From: Haliotis asinina
Lineage: Eukaryota > Mollusca > Gastropoda > Lepetellida > Haliotidae
DNA: 64,000 nucleotides
Assembly (NCBI RefSeq): GCF_037392515.1
Contig: NC_090281.1
Coordinates: forward strand, 55,902,753 to 55,966,752
Direction of reading: 5' to 3'
The notes below the pieces were generated by a model. The model searched no databases and had not been told where the DNA came from. It saw only the letters and a program-made list of their open reading frames with translations. Below are positions 31,630 to 43,848 of the stretch, in pieces. Position numbers and translations under genes: made by a program. Each line of letters begins with the position of its first letter. Position 1 is the stretch's first letter.

Positions 31630-34064
31630 ATGGATGTGAAAGTATTGATGTGTTTGCTCCTCGTGAAGGGTGTGACATACAGCCACCTTGTCAATGGCTG
31701 TCACACAAGCTACAGCGCAGCCTACAAGGGAAGGTCACCAACTGTCAAAAGCAGAATCTCACTCAAGTGCCATTAGATCTTCCTGAGGACATCGTAGTTT
31801 TGGATTTGCAAGATAATCTACTCACCAGTATACCCAACAACAGCTTTAGCACTTTACGGGAGCTGAGATTCTTATTCCTCAGCCACAATCCGTTAACAGA
31901 ACTGCAGAGAGAAGCTTTCAGAGGTCTGGATAAACTCGAAACCTTGGAAATGTCTTGTGATACACTTTCACTGGATGTAACAACGTACCCAGATGGGCTG
32001 TTCCAGCATCTAGTTCATCTAAAGAAATTGTTTCTTATAGGAAGTATAAATGGTGACGCACAGTTTCCAACTCAGATTGTAGAAGGCCTAAGCAGCCTAG
32101 AAGAGCTACGTATAAACTCTTGGCCTGAAGGCGGACACTGGCCTCAATTCCTACAAGTAAAATACACTTTCAAACGTTTGAATATCCAATCTATTAGAGT
32201 AACTCTTCTTAGAAACACAACATTTCAAGCATTGCTTGACGTTCCACCTAAAACGCTTTACCTGAATGGTGTTCTAATAGATATAGAAGCAGGAACACTT
32301 TGTCCCTTGACGAACCTATTTAAGTTATGGATGTCTACCTCGTGTAGAAGCTCAATCACTTTGGTCTCTATAACAAGAGCACTTCAGTGTTTGGCTGGGA
32401 GAAACATGGAATAAATAATACTATCTCGAGTTGTAACCACAGGAGAAAGCAGTGTGACCCTAACAGAGGAAATGTTTGGTTATCTTGCAGATATATGTGT
32501 AAAGAAGGTAGACTTATCAAATAATAAGATTACTTCGGTTCAAATAAATGTCATAAAAATTGCACTTTTTTCAGATGTATTGAAAACCTGAACTTAGCCC
32601 AAAACATGTTTTCCTGGGAGTCCATATCTGCTTTTAGATTTATGTACATTATGAAAAATCTTAAATATCTTGATCTGTCTGCGACTAAAAAAACGAGCGC
32701 TCTTCTAAGTCACAAGTATAACGCATCACGAGCCAGAGGGGTGCATTTTCCACTACCTCCCAAGCTGAGTTATGCAAACATGAGTGGACTAAGCAACATT
32801 AACCATATATATATTGGTCTGACACTGACACACAGCGATCATTTGTCTATGTTAGACTTTTCAAGAAACGGTCTTTTAGACATCTCTGCATATTTAGAAT
32901 GTTGTAAAAACCTGAAGCTATTAAACATATCGCACATGAAGATCCAACAGAATGTATTCAACAACACCAACATGGTGACGAATCTGGAAACATTGCTTGT
33001 TCACGATGTGACGTCAGATGATGACATATTTGTGTCACCAACTGAACCCTTCTTCCATGTCATGACCGAACTAAAAGACTTGATTTGTCAGGCAATAATC
33101 TACAACTTATAAACAAAAATACTTTTAGAAACTTTCAGAAACTGGAAAATCTTTCTCTTGCAAGAAACCGACTAAATGACCTTCCGGATGAAATCCTGAC
33201 AATGGTTTGGCTCAAACATTTGGATGTGACGTCGAATCCCCCCTCAGTCATCAGTTCGCACCAACAGACCTTGCTTGATAACATCCTTTTGAATAACGAC
33301 TCCTTCTACCTCTACATGGCAGGCAACATCTTCAGCTGCAGCTGAGGAACCATTCACTTCATACAGTTGTTACAAGAAACTGATGTTACTTTAGATGACC
33401 ATGGCAACTACAGCTGTATCCTTGGTGATGGAACGTTGTCTGATACAGCTACATTTTATGCCAGAAGGACATTCCAGTGGAGAACATGTGTTGGTCAGTT
33501 CTGGTTGTCTGTGGCCATAATAGGAACCCAAGAAATATTTGCCCAAAATAGAGCGTCATGTGTTACACGTCCTTGGTTACAACCCGGGACGCCGACCAAA
33601 AAGGGATGATTTTGATTATGACGCTTACATATGCTTTGAAAGTTTGGCCTTGTCACTGTTTGTACAAGGAGCTCCCCAAAGTCTCTCCAGGCATACGACT
33701 GTACCTGCCCGATCTCCATGACCCTGTAGGATGTTCCCAGGCGGAAGTGACCATTGATGCATTATCGAGAAGCTGGAAAATTGTTATGGTGCTTATAGAG
33801 AACTTCCTGAAGGACGAGTGGATACACTTTACTGTCCTGTCCACTGTGAGACTAATGCCCATGAACAACGCAATATCGGATCGAGTTCTTCTTCTGTACA
33901 GGAATATGTCCTCGGCAGCAAGAGCTCGAGTTCCTCATCTTCTCCTCAACGTGGTTTCAGAGGAACATATTCTGGATGTGGAGGACAGCCCCCAATTCTG
34001 GACACATCTGTGTCAGTGTATCCTTAACGATAAACCCACAGCCCAAATCCAAAGTATAACTTGA
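31630..34064 (+). pseudogene. Toll-like receptor A, broken copy
   Basis: Clear relative of the intact receptor at 44753, carrying signal peptide, leucine-rich repeats and TIR parts in order, but disabled many times. One G of GGGG is lost near 31731, shifting the frame after about 34 codons. A TAA interrupts at about 32412, and a deletion with further frame loss lies near 32540-32580. One A is lost near 33075, and a Cys codon of the C-terminal cap has become TGA near 33343. About 45 bp encoding most of the transmembrane helix are missing near 33525, and another deletion removes residues beside the TIR box 1 region near 33640. Its upstream flank is not shared with the other copies, so it may also lack the promoter. 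A functional product is not expected. Confidence 0.95.
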
Positions 34065-34789
34065 GTCACGCTATGACAGTGTCACAAAACAGGATGGGTG
34101 ACTGGCAAACCCATGTAGCATACGTGGGTGTCTCCAGATAATGTCTTTGTTCAGAATTCTTTGTTCTGTTGACTAAGCAGCAGATGGCTACCTGGTATAA
34201 GTTCACAGGACCTGGGATAAATATTCTCCTGATAGCCAAGGATGAAGATCAGTTTGTCAAAACGAATCATTTTCAACCTGTCATGTTGTTTGTCAACTTG
34301 TTGTTTCAACTTCCAAAGTACAAAAAAACAAGAAGTGTTATATAATTTATGAATAACTTTGGCATTTCTCAAATTCCCAGGTCCACTGCTTTAAAGATTG
34401 AAGCTGAAACTCATTTCAACATGTTCCATCAACAAAAATAAACAGTAATTCCATTTTATCTGAAAATATTACATTTTTTAATGAACCGAATTGCCAGAAC
34501 ATGATGACGATGGAACCCAATACAAAGTTACAGCATAATGTTCATGGTTGTTGGACATTAATGTTCGGGTGGTATGCTTGATGGACAGAAATTCACGTAA
34601 GCCGTATATTTATGCTGTTAGTGAAAAACTAGTTAATTTGTTAATGTTAGTGAAAAACTAGTTAATTTGTTAAAATATTGTTAATGTTGTTTTTGGGTGG
34701 AGTTATGTTTTATAAAATAATGGTGTGATTTATTTAGACTTTGACAGATTTTGTAGATTTTGACAGGATGATCTGATCTACTTTCTCCA

Positions 34790-34900
34790 TACCCATCATT
34801 GTGTCAACTCGTTGTCTTTTTTTCGATTTCCACCATTGTCTCAACTCTTTGTCTATTTTCTCCATCTACACTATTGTCTCAACTCATTATCTACTTTCTC
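34790..34900. repeat. Short form of the 34-bp repeat downstream of receptor A
   Basis: About three degenerate copies of a unit around TTCTCCATCTACACTATTGTCTCAACTCAT split over this stretch; the paralogous place after receptor B has expanded. Confidence 0.7.
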
Positions 34901-35914
34901 CTTGTGTTACAGGCATGTGTTTATAGGCACATGTCATACCGAGCATGCAAGGGAGTTTGTTTTAACTTAGATCGCCACACTAAACCCTTGTATTACAGAC
35001 ATGCGTCTGTAGGCATATGTCGTGCTGAACATGTAATGGAGTTTGTTGTGCTTGAACCTCTACCACTACTCCAGAACATTGTATTACAGACATGTGTCTG
35101 TAGCCAGGATTCATTCTTGGAAATCATTTGAGAGAACATGCCCTGCAAGAAACGTGGTTATTTTCGACTGACGCATTTTTCAGGCCTCAATTCGACTCAC
35201 TGGGGACGCACTTTGTTGAGCTGGTCACAGTGATTGCTTCGCTTAATTCCGCGGTGCGCACTCTTTCACTGCAGAAGCACTGAAGCGAATCGCAATGTTC
35301 CTGAGTATGGGATGTAATCGGATATCAATTCTATTGTCCTTTACGCCGAAGTGATCTAGTTTCTCGGGTCCACGAAAGGCGGTTGTATGTTTGTAAGGAT
35401 GAAACACAAGAGGCAAAGCCCACTTCCTGTTTTAAGACCAAATGAAAAAACAGATAACCCGCTCCATTTATTATGACACATTCAGTCATACATAAGATCA
35501 CATCCTGGTGAACTGAGGCCGTTGGAGGATGTCCGTCGTATATATTCAGCCTTCCAGTGCAAAGGCTTTAAACAAAGCGGTCACTGTTGTCATGGTGTTT
35601 TAACATCACATACGTCATTTCGATCATCGACTCTAGGTGATCAACAACTGATGTCCATCATCGCACGGTTTATATTGGTCACTGTGGTAAGTAAACGGAT
35701 TATATCTATACTCAGGTTGTTTGTGTAGAAGAAAAGGTAATGTAGATATTGACTAAACTAGGATCTTCTACCAGAACTCTCCACAGATTAGAATATTAGG
35801 TAGGTAGAGAATGCTATTGTGGTACCAAGCCAGTTATCTAATATCTTATATATTGTGTATATGCCTTCTTCATGAACATCGGTTTTTCACGTTACACTGG
35901 CACGAGAGAGAATG

Positions 35915-35985
35915 TGTAAGAGAGAGAGAGGGAGGGGGGTGGGGTGGGGGGAGTTGGTGGTGTTGGAAGGGGGGCAGGCTGTGAG
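35915..35985. repeat. GA/G-rich tract
   Basis: AGAGAGAGAGAG followed by runs of 6, 4, 6 and later 6 G. It fits a G-quadruplex-forming pattern. The matching position in block B (about 51320) lacks it. Confidence 0.8.
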
Positions 35986-36690
35986 AAGAAAAAACAGGTA
36001 CATTCATATATTGAAGGTCACATTAGTATTTTTCAGTTGTTAGCGAGACAGGCTGAGCACACAGTTCGTCCGTAAGACTGACGGGAATTCAGAAACGTCG
36101 TTGAAATTCTCTATGGGGTAAACACATTTATCAGTCTGTCGTAATCTAGTATCCTGATTCTTATTTCCATCTACGTCCCAGCGTAATAAACCGACTTTGG
36201 GATTGCGCACAGCTTACAATACGAATTGGGTCGTCTTGGGTCATTGCTTTACCAGGTTGGTGAGAAACGGATGATAATTTTATGGATGTACAGCTGTATT
36301 CTGTGAAAGGTGACGTTTCCACATGTATTCTGATGCCAATCAATCTTCATTACCTCAACATTCGTTGACATTTAAACATTTAGTGTTATTTTATTTCATT
36401 TTATTACGCTCAAATCCATAGACAGACACACGTAACACTGTGTGGTATTTTTATATTGCGTCTTACCGAGGAAAGGGAGGTAACTGATCATAATACTCAA
36501 GTTTCCACGCTCGCTAAACGTGGCTTGAGTTTCGAGGTTGACTTTAGCTGAACAAACGAGTGTAAGCACAATGGAGTCATAATCAGAGTCATAGCCCTTG
36601 CTCCTGCCGTTCACGTATGCGTCGATTACACAATATGCCGAGAATGTATTATACTATTAGGAGATTTCTTATGAAAATGGAAAACACATG

Positions 36691-37744
36691 TCTCAATTAA
36701 ATTGTGGACTCACAAAAGTCACGAAACTCTCCGCACTGTGGTCATTTTCTGACAAAGTATTTGACAAAATTAAACATACCGTTTTATGAATATGTTCTGA
36801 GGATGAACAAATTAATGAAAACAAGAATTTTTCGAAAAACTCAAAATTTAAACTCGCTCGCCTATGAGCGAGAAGGGCTGGCTTCCTTCAGAATTTATGT
36901 TTTGGAGGTTGTAAATGAATGAATGCATGTCTATAAGCATCACGACACAGAATTAAACTCATTTTGACTTCATTCGGCTTACTTAGAGGGATATTAAAAA
37001 TATCGCACATGGACGAAAAACATCTAAAAACTCACTCATGTACCCTGAATTGTTTGGAGGCAGACACTTATATTATATCTACCACTATACCATCTTATAA
37101 ATTATCTAACCGATGTATTGTTAAAGAAACACTCTCTTCACAATTAAGCTTTCTTTTCATATACTCTACATCCTCTATAGCAGAAGTCTTCGGACCGACT
37201 TGGCCCGACACATGTATCCTGAATTGTATTTAGACCCACTCACTAGAATTAGATCTACTGCCCAAAGGGCTGTTTCACGACGCCTTTTTCCTGACAGATA
37301 GTTGTTTTGCATGCCAGTTACCCCACACCTAGGATGGCGTTCCTTTTACCGTAGTTGCGGTATACCCTCTTACTTCGGTCTTGACCAGTTGGGATGAGTG
37401 AGAGGTACAGTGTCAGTACCCGAGGGCCTTTGGACTTTTACCGTAATTCTTCCAGTAATGCAAGGCGATGGTCTTCTTTCAATAGTATTTTTATTCAATC
37501 TTAGTGATGTGGTCCAACTCACTTTGTTTGACTAGAGGCGCGGAGCTTCAGTCTCAGTCGAAATGCTGGTGCCTTGAGTCTGTTTCTGTAGTGCGAAAGT
37601 TAGTGATCCGTATGTACGTGCTCAAGACGTGCCCGAGGGGACCTAAGGACCAGGCAGTCCAACGGACTTGAGGTCTCGAGGCCACACAGCAGCCTGACTC
37701 TCGTGAGTTTAGGTTTACATACTAGCCACATCAAGAGACTGTGC
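36691..37744. other. No gene seen
   Basis: Only short ORFs without recognisable domains. Confidence 0.5.
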
Positions 37745-38010
37745 ATTTTCAAAATATTATCCGAGTACGATAACAATGTCCACAAGCGGAGCAGGGGTCC
37801 CGCTTGTCACAAGCTCGAGTACGGGTATGTCCACCATCGGCAATGAGAACAGCAGTGCTTCGGCGACGCATAGAGCCTATCAAGCGTGGGTTGTCAAGCC
37901 CTGTTGCAAGGTCAAGGACGTTATCTGGAGGATGAGGAAGGCGGCGTAGACGTCGATCCATCCCGTCCCAGACATGCTCTATCCGCTTAATTTGGCATAT
38001 TTATTCACCA
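37745..38010 (-). mobile_element. Tc1-like DNA transposon, C-terminal fragment
   Basis: The minus strand reads IEHVWDGMDRRLRRL, then SMRRRSTAVLIADGGHTR, the C-terminal end of a Tc1-like transposase beginning at the catalytic Glu. Everything before it is missing. Confidence 0.8.
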
Positions 38011-38245
38011 TGCGGTATGTGTTTTATGCATAATAATACAGTTGTTTTATTCACCTTGGCTATTGAACGCTACCTTCCACAAACAAAAAAACAAATGGAT
38101 TTTCTATTAATCCTCTCTCCAAACGAGACGTTTCATATTTTTTCTTCTTATGTACAGTCATTATTATACTGATGATACTGTATGACAGTGTATATTTTTG
38201 TCAAGGAAAAGCTCTGATGTTAATTCTCGTCTCTTTGGTTATTAT

Positions 38246-38800
38246 ACTACCAATCAAAAGTTTAGACTCACTTGAATCACTCTGTATACATATATACATA
38301 TGGTTACAACGAAGATGAATTTCTCCATCCACATAGAGAAACCAACTTCAAACTTCTGCTGATGAATTGCACGAAGATCATGCGTCAAAGTGCTGAAAAC
38401 TGTGTGCAAACGACGCGCATGTGAACGTTTTGGTGTAGAATTTCGTTAAGAATTCGCCGAGTTGTTTTCACCAAGTTTTATCATTTATTGAACTCATGAC
38501 AGTAATCTTTTCAAAGTTACAAATTTGTTTTTGAATACACCACTTCACGTGTAAACAGTGCATGGAAATATGCTCTTTCCAACGCTCTGGCGAAGCGACC
38601 CTGCAGCTGGTGGCGTACAATCTGTGTCTTGACGTTGTGGTGTTACTGAAGGTCGCCCACTTCGTGGACGGTCTTGGATGCTGTTAGTCACCTGACAACA
38701 CTTCTGCAGTCGGTTGATTGTCAAAACATGAACAATAAATAATTCGCGCAATGGCAACTGTGTCAAAACCAAAACGATTTTAGGCGCGTTTGGGGCTAGC
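38246..38800 (-). mobile_element. Tc1-like DNA transposon, N-terminal fragment
   Basis: At 38545-38772 the minus strand reads VHVLTINRLQKC, DRPRSGRPSVTPQRQDTD, the helix-turn-helix end and GRPR-like linker of a Tc1-like transposase. At 38248 the text CCAATCAAAAGTTTAGACTC looks like the terminus of such an element. The catalytic region between is deleted. Whether this and the 37.7-kb fragment were one element is unclear. Confidence 0.7.
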
Positions 38801-40350
38801 TTTCATTGGTAGGGTTGTCAGAATAAGCACGTCCATTTTCATTTTCACGAATGTCGTACGGAACCTTTTACCACGTATGCCGTTAAGGTGCGTTTGGCCG
38901 ATATGCTCAGAAAACACACTGATGTTGGTAATAATTACCAATCTGCATGTAAAAACATGTTAACAAAACGATAAAGTAAAAACAATTTTGAAGCGACGTT
39001 TCTTTTAAGGTTCAGTATATTTAGAAGTAGGGCTAAATGGTCAGGAGATGTTGAAAAGAACACAGAATATGTTTCTTGAGAAAAGAACTTATATCAACAA
39101 GCATATGAAAAAGATAATTAATACAACTGACAGGAGAGTAACTAGCATTGATGAAATTATTGTTGAAACTTCAAAATATTACAAAAACTCAAATAGTACC
39201 CAGCATGATACCGACTGAGTATACTATGCACGCCAGTTTACCAATAGTGATATCCAATTAAATCAGAATGAGAGAAACAGTCTTCAGGATTGTATTACAC
39301 TAAGTGAATGTGCCTCAGTTTTAAACTCTAACAATCAAAAGATTACAGGATCGGACAGTTTTCCGTCAGAATTCTAGTACTAGTACAAGTTCTTCTGGAA
39401 AGATATTGCAGTTATTCTCCTTAGACCCACAACACATGCTTTCTATATTGGAACTTTGTCAGAGAAAACAGATATAGGCGTTGCTTTAAAATACTAGCGC
39501 GCAGTAACTTTATTAAACGTAGACTATGAACGGCTTCTGGATGTAATAGGGAATACACGTAGGATCAAGAATGTTCTACCAAATATCATAAGCGAAACGC
39601 AAACTGATTTTCTTAAAGACCGATTCATTGGGGAAAATGCAAGAATGTTATATGATATCATTAATTGCTGTGAAAGACACAAACCGACAGAGCTTCTTAT
39701 AACGGCTGATTCAGAAAACAAAATTCATCCTTTGACGCGGTAGAATGGCAATTTATAAATAAAGCACTAGAAGCGTTCAATTTTGGACCTTCTCTTAGAC
39801 AATGGATTAAAGTGTTTCAATGTAATAGTAACCAACAGTCCAATAAGCACAGACCACATTTTAAATTATTTTAACTATTTGAAAAAGGCTGTGCACAAGG
39901 CGATCCAATATCTATTTGTCATTTGTACAAAATTATTATCCATATCTTAACTTCTTGGATAAAAGGTGTAGATATTAATGATGTTGAATATCTAACCTTC
40001 CAATTTGCTGCTGATGCAAATTTCACCCGTGAAGGATCAATGGAGGACTCTCGGAACTTATCAGAACATTACAAGATTTAGAACATTACAGACGCCAACG
40101 CGTCTGTTTTAAAGATTAATTGTGACAAGACCAAGGCTATTATGATTGGTTAAAAAAAGAATTCAAATGAAAAATCTTATCCCCCATTGGCTGTTGCAAT
40201 GCTCAAGGAGACCTTTTACAAACTTTAGGGATGAAGTTTTCGACAGACTTGAAACAGATGATTTCCTTGAATTTTGATATACAAATTAATAAAGCAAGAC
40301 AAGTCTCCCTGCCCTTTATCTACATATCTACTTTCAGTCCTTCCATAGCC

Positions 40351-40618
40351 AACCCGTGAAGGTCCGGGACAGAATAGGCCTTCAGCAATTCATGCTTGCC
40401 ATAAAAGGCGACTATGCTTGTCGCAAGAGGCGACTAACGGGATCGGGTGGTTAGGCTTGCTGAGTTGGTTGACACATGTCATCGGTTCCCAATTACGCAG
40501 ATCGATGTACATGCTGTTGATCACTGGATTGTCTGGTCCAGACTCGATTATTTACAGACCGCCGTCATATAGCTGGAATATTGCTGAGTGCGGCGTAAAA
40601 CTAAACTCACTCACTCCT
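40351..40618 (+). mobile_element. SINE-B copy, full length, inside the LINE fossil
   Basis: One of the best-preserved copies: CCCGTGAAGGTCCGGGACAG start, GACTAACGGGATCGGGTGG, GATCGATGTACATGCTGTTG, GATTGTCTGGTCCAGACTCG, and ACTAAACTCACTCACTC tail. Confidence 0.95.
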
Positions 40619-40919
40619 TCCATTGCCATTCCATTGTCATATTCATGTTTGGGCATTTGAATCCCGAATCTGAATGTTTTTTTCAGATTCGGAGTTATGA
40701 CCAACAGTGTCAATATACATTATCTCACCCCTTCTAAGGTACTACGGGCCGCTAGTAAACCTGGGTATCGTAAAAACATCAACACCCAAACCTACATTTT
40801 TCCATATTTCAGCCTCAAATTTGACTTTTCTTCATATTCGGATTTTGGCATTTCAATCCCGAATCTGAAAAAAATATTCATAATCCCCAATCCGTTACTT
40901 AAAATATCGACATATCGAC

Positions 40920-41850
40920 TGCCCGACACCTACTGGGTACAGATCAAACCAGTCGTTGGATGTTTTGTTGTAGAATCCTTCTCAATTTCCCCTGCAGCAT
41001 GTGGAACAACTGTTGAAGATTCTGTGGTGGGTTGCGACTTCGACGTACCAGTCTATCGATCTGATCCCAAAGGTGTTCGATTGGGTTTAGATTCAGGGAT
41101 CTGGAGGGCCAGGGAAGGGTACTGATGATGATATTGGCCACGTAGTCCACGGTGGCACGTGTTGTGTAAGGCCTGGCGTTGTCCTGTTGCAAGAGCTGCC
41201 AACAAGGTTTAAGGAACTGTGGTCTGAGAATCTGGTCAATGTATCGATTGGCCGTCAGATTGCCTTTGACAAACACAAGTTTTCATCTGCGGGTGTATGA
41301 GATCGTTCCCCTCACCATAACACTCTCTTCACTGAATCTGTCCACCTGTCTGATGCAGTTAGGAGCAAAACGTTCATGTAGTCGTGTGCGGACACGGCCT
41401 CTACTATCACGTCGCCTGAGGAGATAACGGGATTCATCGCTAAACCATATGCGCCTTCAGTTTGCCAGGTGCCATGGCAGCACCGTGTTACACCATCTCA
41501 CTAGTCGACGTCGATGTAGTCGTGTCAAGGAGGGGCAACTTTAGGACGTTTGGCACGTATTCCTACTTCTCGGAGACGGTTCCCGAATTGTGAGATTCAT
41601 TTGGGTCTTTTATAGTCACATGCTGTACTCATGCTTTGCACGTGAGAAACAATCATTGTGCCTGATGTCCGTGCTGCATGACATCCACGTACATCATGAC
41701 AATCCTGATTGATAAAACCGTTCAAAATCATTTTTGGTTGTGTTTCGTCAAGCACGATCCTCTAAAAACATTCCAGAAACAACGTACAACCCTAAAAAAA
41801 AGTTTGAGGTAACATATGTGTACAAACATGTAATTATCACTTTTCTGCGT
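40920..41850 (-). mobile_element. Tc1-like DNA transposon, nearly full transposase, decayed
   Basis: The minus strand reads, from about 41580 down: RLREVGIRAKRPKV, WFSDESRYLLRRRDSRGRVR, ERFAPNCIRQVDRFSEESVM, then the catalytic Asp in QQDNARPYTT and Glu in NPIEHLWD with 34 residues between (DD34E). In-frame stops occur just before the WFSDE segment and in the strand after SYTRR. Ends not identified exactly. Confidence 0.85.
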
Positions 41851-42490
41851 TTCTGTTTTTGAAGAGTGTATATTCGGGACCTAATGTCTGAAGGACACTT
41901 TAAAAAGTAAACTCGTTGTCTTGAAATACATTGATTAAATGATGATTAGATTTCTTATTTCAGACTGATGAGTTTCATACCCAACACAGAGATTACATTA
42001 TCAAAAGATAACACGGTCTACAGAACCAATTTGGACATTAATTGCAAGATCCCCAGGGACATTATCTCATCACTAGATTGTAAATTTATCGATAAATTGA
42101 TTCTTAATGATGTGGGTATTTGTTCTTTCACAGATCTTACTTCTAAATCGAACTCAAAGTTGGATGCACGCATATCAGAAGATTCTCTGTCCAAATGTGA
42201 AATTGTGTGGAGGAGAGCAAGACACGGAATTTCCAATATAAATTATTCCATCGCATCATGCCATCAAAATAATTTCTTTACAATAGGATTGATATAGGAT
42301 AAGCTTTGTACATTGTGTCAGTCAGAAAATGAAATACTTGAACAATGTTTTCCTGTCGAAAAGTTCAAACTATGATAAATGACTTCAAATTATGGACTGA
42401 ACGTAGAACCTGCTTAAAATTAGACTTAAATATGAGTAATTTCCTTCCTGGCGATCCAAAGGTGAATATTTTGTAAAAGTCCCCTTTTGT

Positions 42491-43308
42491 AATAATCAGG
42501 CGTTAAATTCAAAGTATTCATTACAATAAGACAATTCCCATATTTACCCATTTATTATCGCTAATAAGATTGTTATCACAATATAAAAAATCCATTTCTG
42601 GAGACAAGAACACATTTACAGAAAAATGGATCCCCTTATAGCTTACTAATATAGATGGACACAAACCAATGTTTCATCGTATCTTCCTTTCTCCTCTCTC
42701 ACTTTCCTAAATCCGCCATCCTTTTCATATATTCATTCAACTTATGCCGTCTCCCATTTGTCCGCAGTATACATATATACAATCTCTGTATTACCCAGCT
42801 GTGTGAATATTACATTACTTGCTATCGTAAACACAAATTTTTTTTAAAAAATATGTAAAGATATATGTATATTCCTTGTAGGGCGTTTGAATCCTGCTCA
42901 GGGAATCATGACACTATTTTCGACCCGCTGTCGATACCCAGTCACTTTCCCCTATTCACAAACCTCCAAATGCCAGTCAAGTTTATCATTAAGATGGGCC
43001 CTGTCTCGCAGATGGCAATACACGTTAGCGAACGTTAGCGAGCCCGCAAAGGGAGACGGGAACCAGCTTAGGTGATCGCATACAGAATGGTCACGTTTGT
43101 GAGATGTGTTTATTGGTAACCTCGCACAGACCTTGTAATCTTTCATTACAAATGAACAAAATTATCAGTAATGTGGAAAATATTCATAGTTTATTCTAGC
43201 TTTGTAGGACATTTACAAAACATGTCATGATGTAAAATATGTAGCATGTGTTTCACAAATGTCACCATGTGTGTTCGTACTTATAGCATATGTTTCTGAA
43301 ATGAAAGG
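42491..43308. other. No gene seen
   Basis: AT-rich, with short unrecognised ORFs. Confidence 0.5.
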
Positions 43309-43467
43309 GGTGTTGGGGTAGCCAAGTGGTTAAACTGTTCGAAGACCCGGGTTCGAATCCCCACATGGGTACAATGTATGAAGCCCATTTCTGGTGTTCA
43401 TCCGCTAGAATATTGATGTTGCTAGAATATAGCTAAAAGCGGTGTACAACCAAGATAAGTGAGCCAG
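43309..43467 (+). mobile_element. SINE-A copy
   Basis: Head GGGGTAGCCAAGTGGTTAAA, box B GGTTCGAATCC, CCCACATGGGTACAATG. It lacks the CGCTCGTCACGC stretch and has a disturbed tail. Confidence 0.85.
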
Positions 43468-43848
43468 TCTGTCGCATTGCGGAAAAAACCCTTCAGATCC
43501 TGCCTGAATTGTGTTTACACCCAAAGAAGTCTCAAAGTGACGGATTTACTCTAAATGAAGCTCTATGTCCACATTCCCAGCGTTGTCTTTGTATGACAGA
43601 TGTTGGGTCGATCTTGGTCCCTCTTTCAACAGTGACTTCAACTTCATAGACCTATCTTAAATTGTGTTGGTATTTATAGAATGCCTAGACACCACCTGAC
43701 ACCTGAGTCTCAAAGCGTAGTAATCTAAGTGCACCTGTTGCTGTAAGTATACCTCTGCGTTCAGTCTGACTTGGCCGATGTAAATTTTATTTTATTTTTG
43801 TGAGTCCAGAAATGAATTCTGACGTGTTGAAAAGTTTTTGTCGTGCTA

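Larger units (their letters stand above)
31612..36690 (+). repeat. Segmental duplication block A (paralogous to 44737-52110)
   Basis: Similarity to block B starts only ~18 bp before the ATG-proximal splice acceptor and continues past the receptor gene through its 3' flank, the CTCAACTCATTGTCT repeats and the GCCCTGCAAGAAACGTGGTT segment to about 36690. Block A therefore lacks the upstream sequence that receptor genes B and C share. Confidence 0.75.
38990..42490 (+). mobile_element. LINE of L1/Tx1 type, decayed and interrupted
   Basis: Segment 1 (38990-40335) reads, in broken frames, as a reverse transcriptase: TLLNVDYERLLDVIGN, NVLPNIISETQTDFLKDRFI, GENARMLYDIINCCERHK, VEWQFINKALEAFNFGPSLR, EKGCAQGDPIS and QFAADANF in place of the catalytic FADD box. 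Segment 2 (about 41940-42490) is the C-terminal part (WRRARHGI, LCTLCQSENEILEQCF). Between them lie a SINE-B (40351-40618) and a Tc1-like element (about 40920-41850). There are many stops and deletions, so it is a dead, old copy. Confidence 0.75.

Noticed and set aside
37745-38800. A single Tc1-like element spanning both transposase fragments
   Set aside because: A terminus-like motif at 38248 lies between them and the catalytic part is missing, so joining them as one element is not supported.
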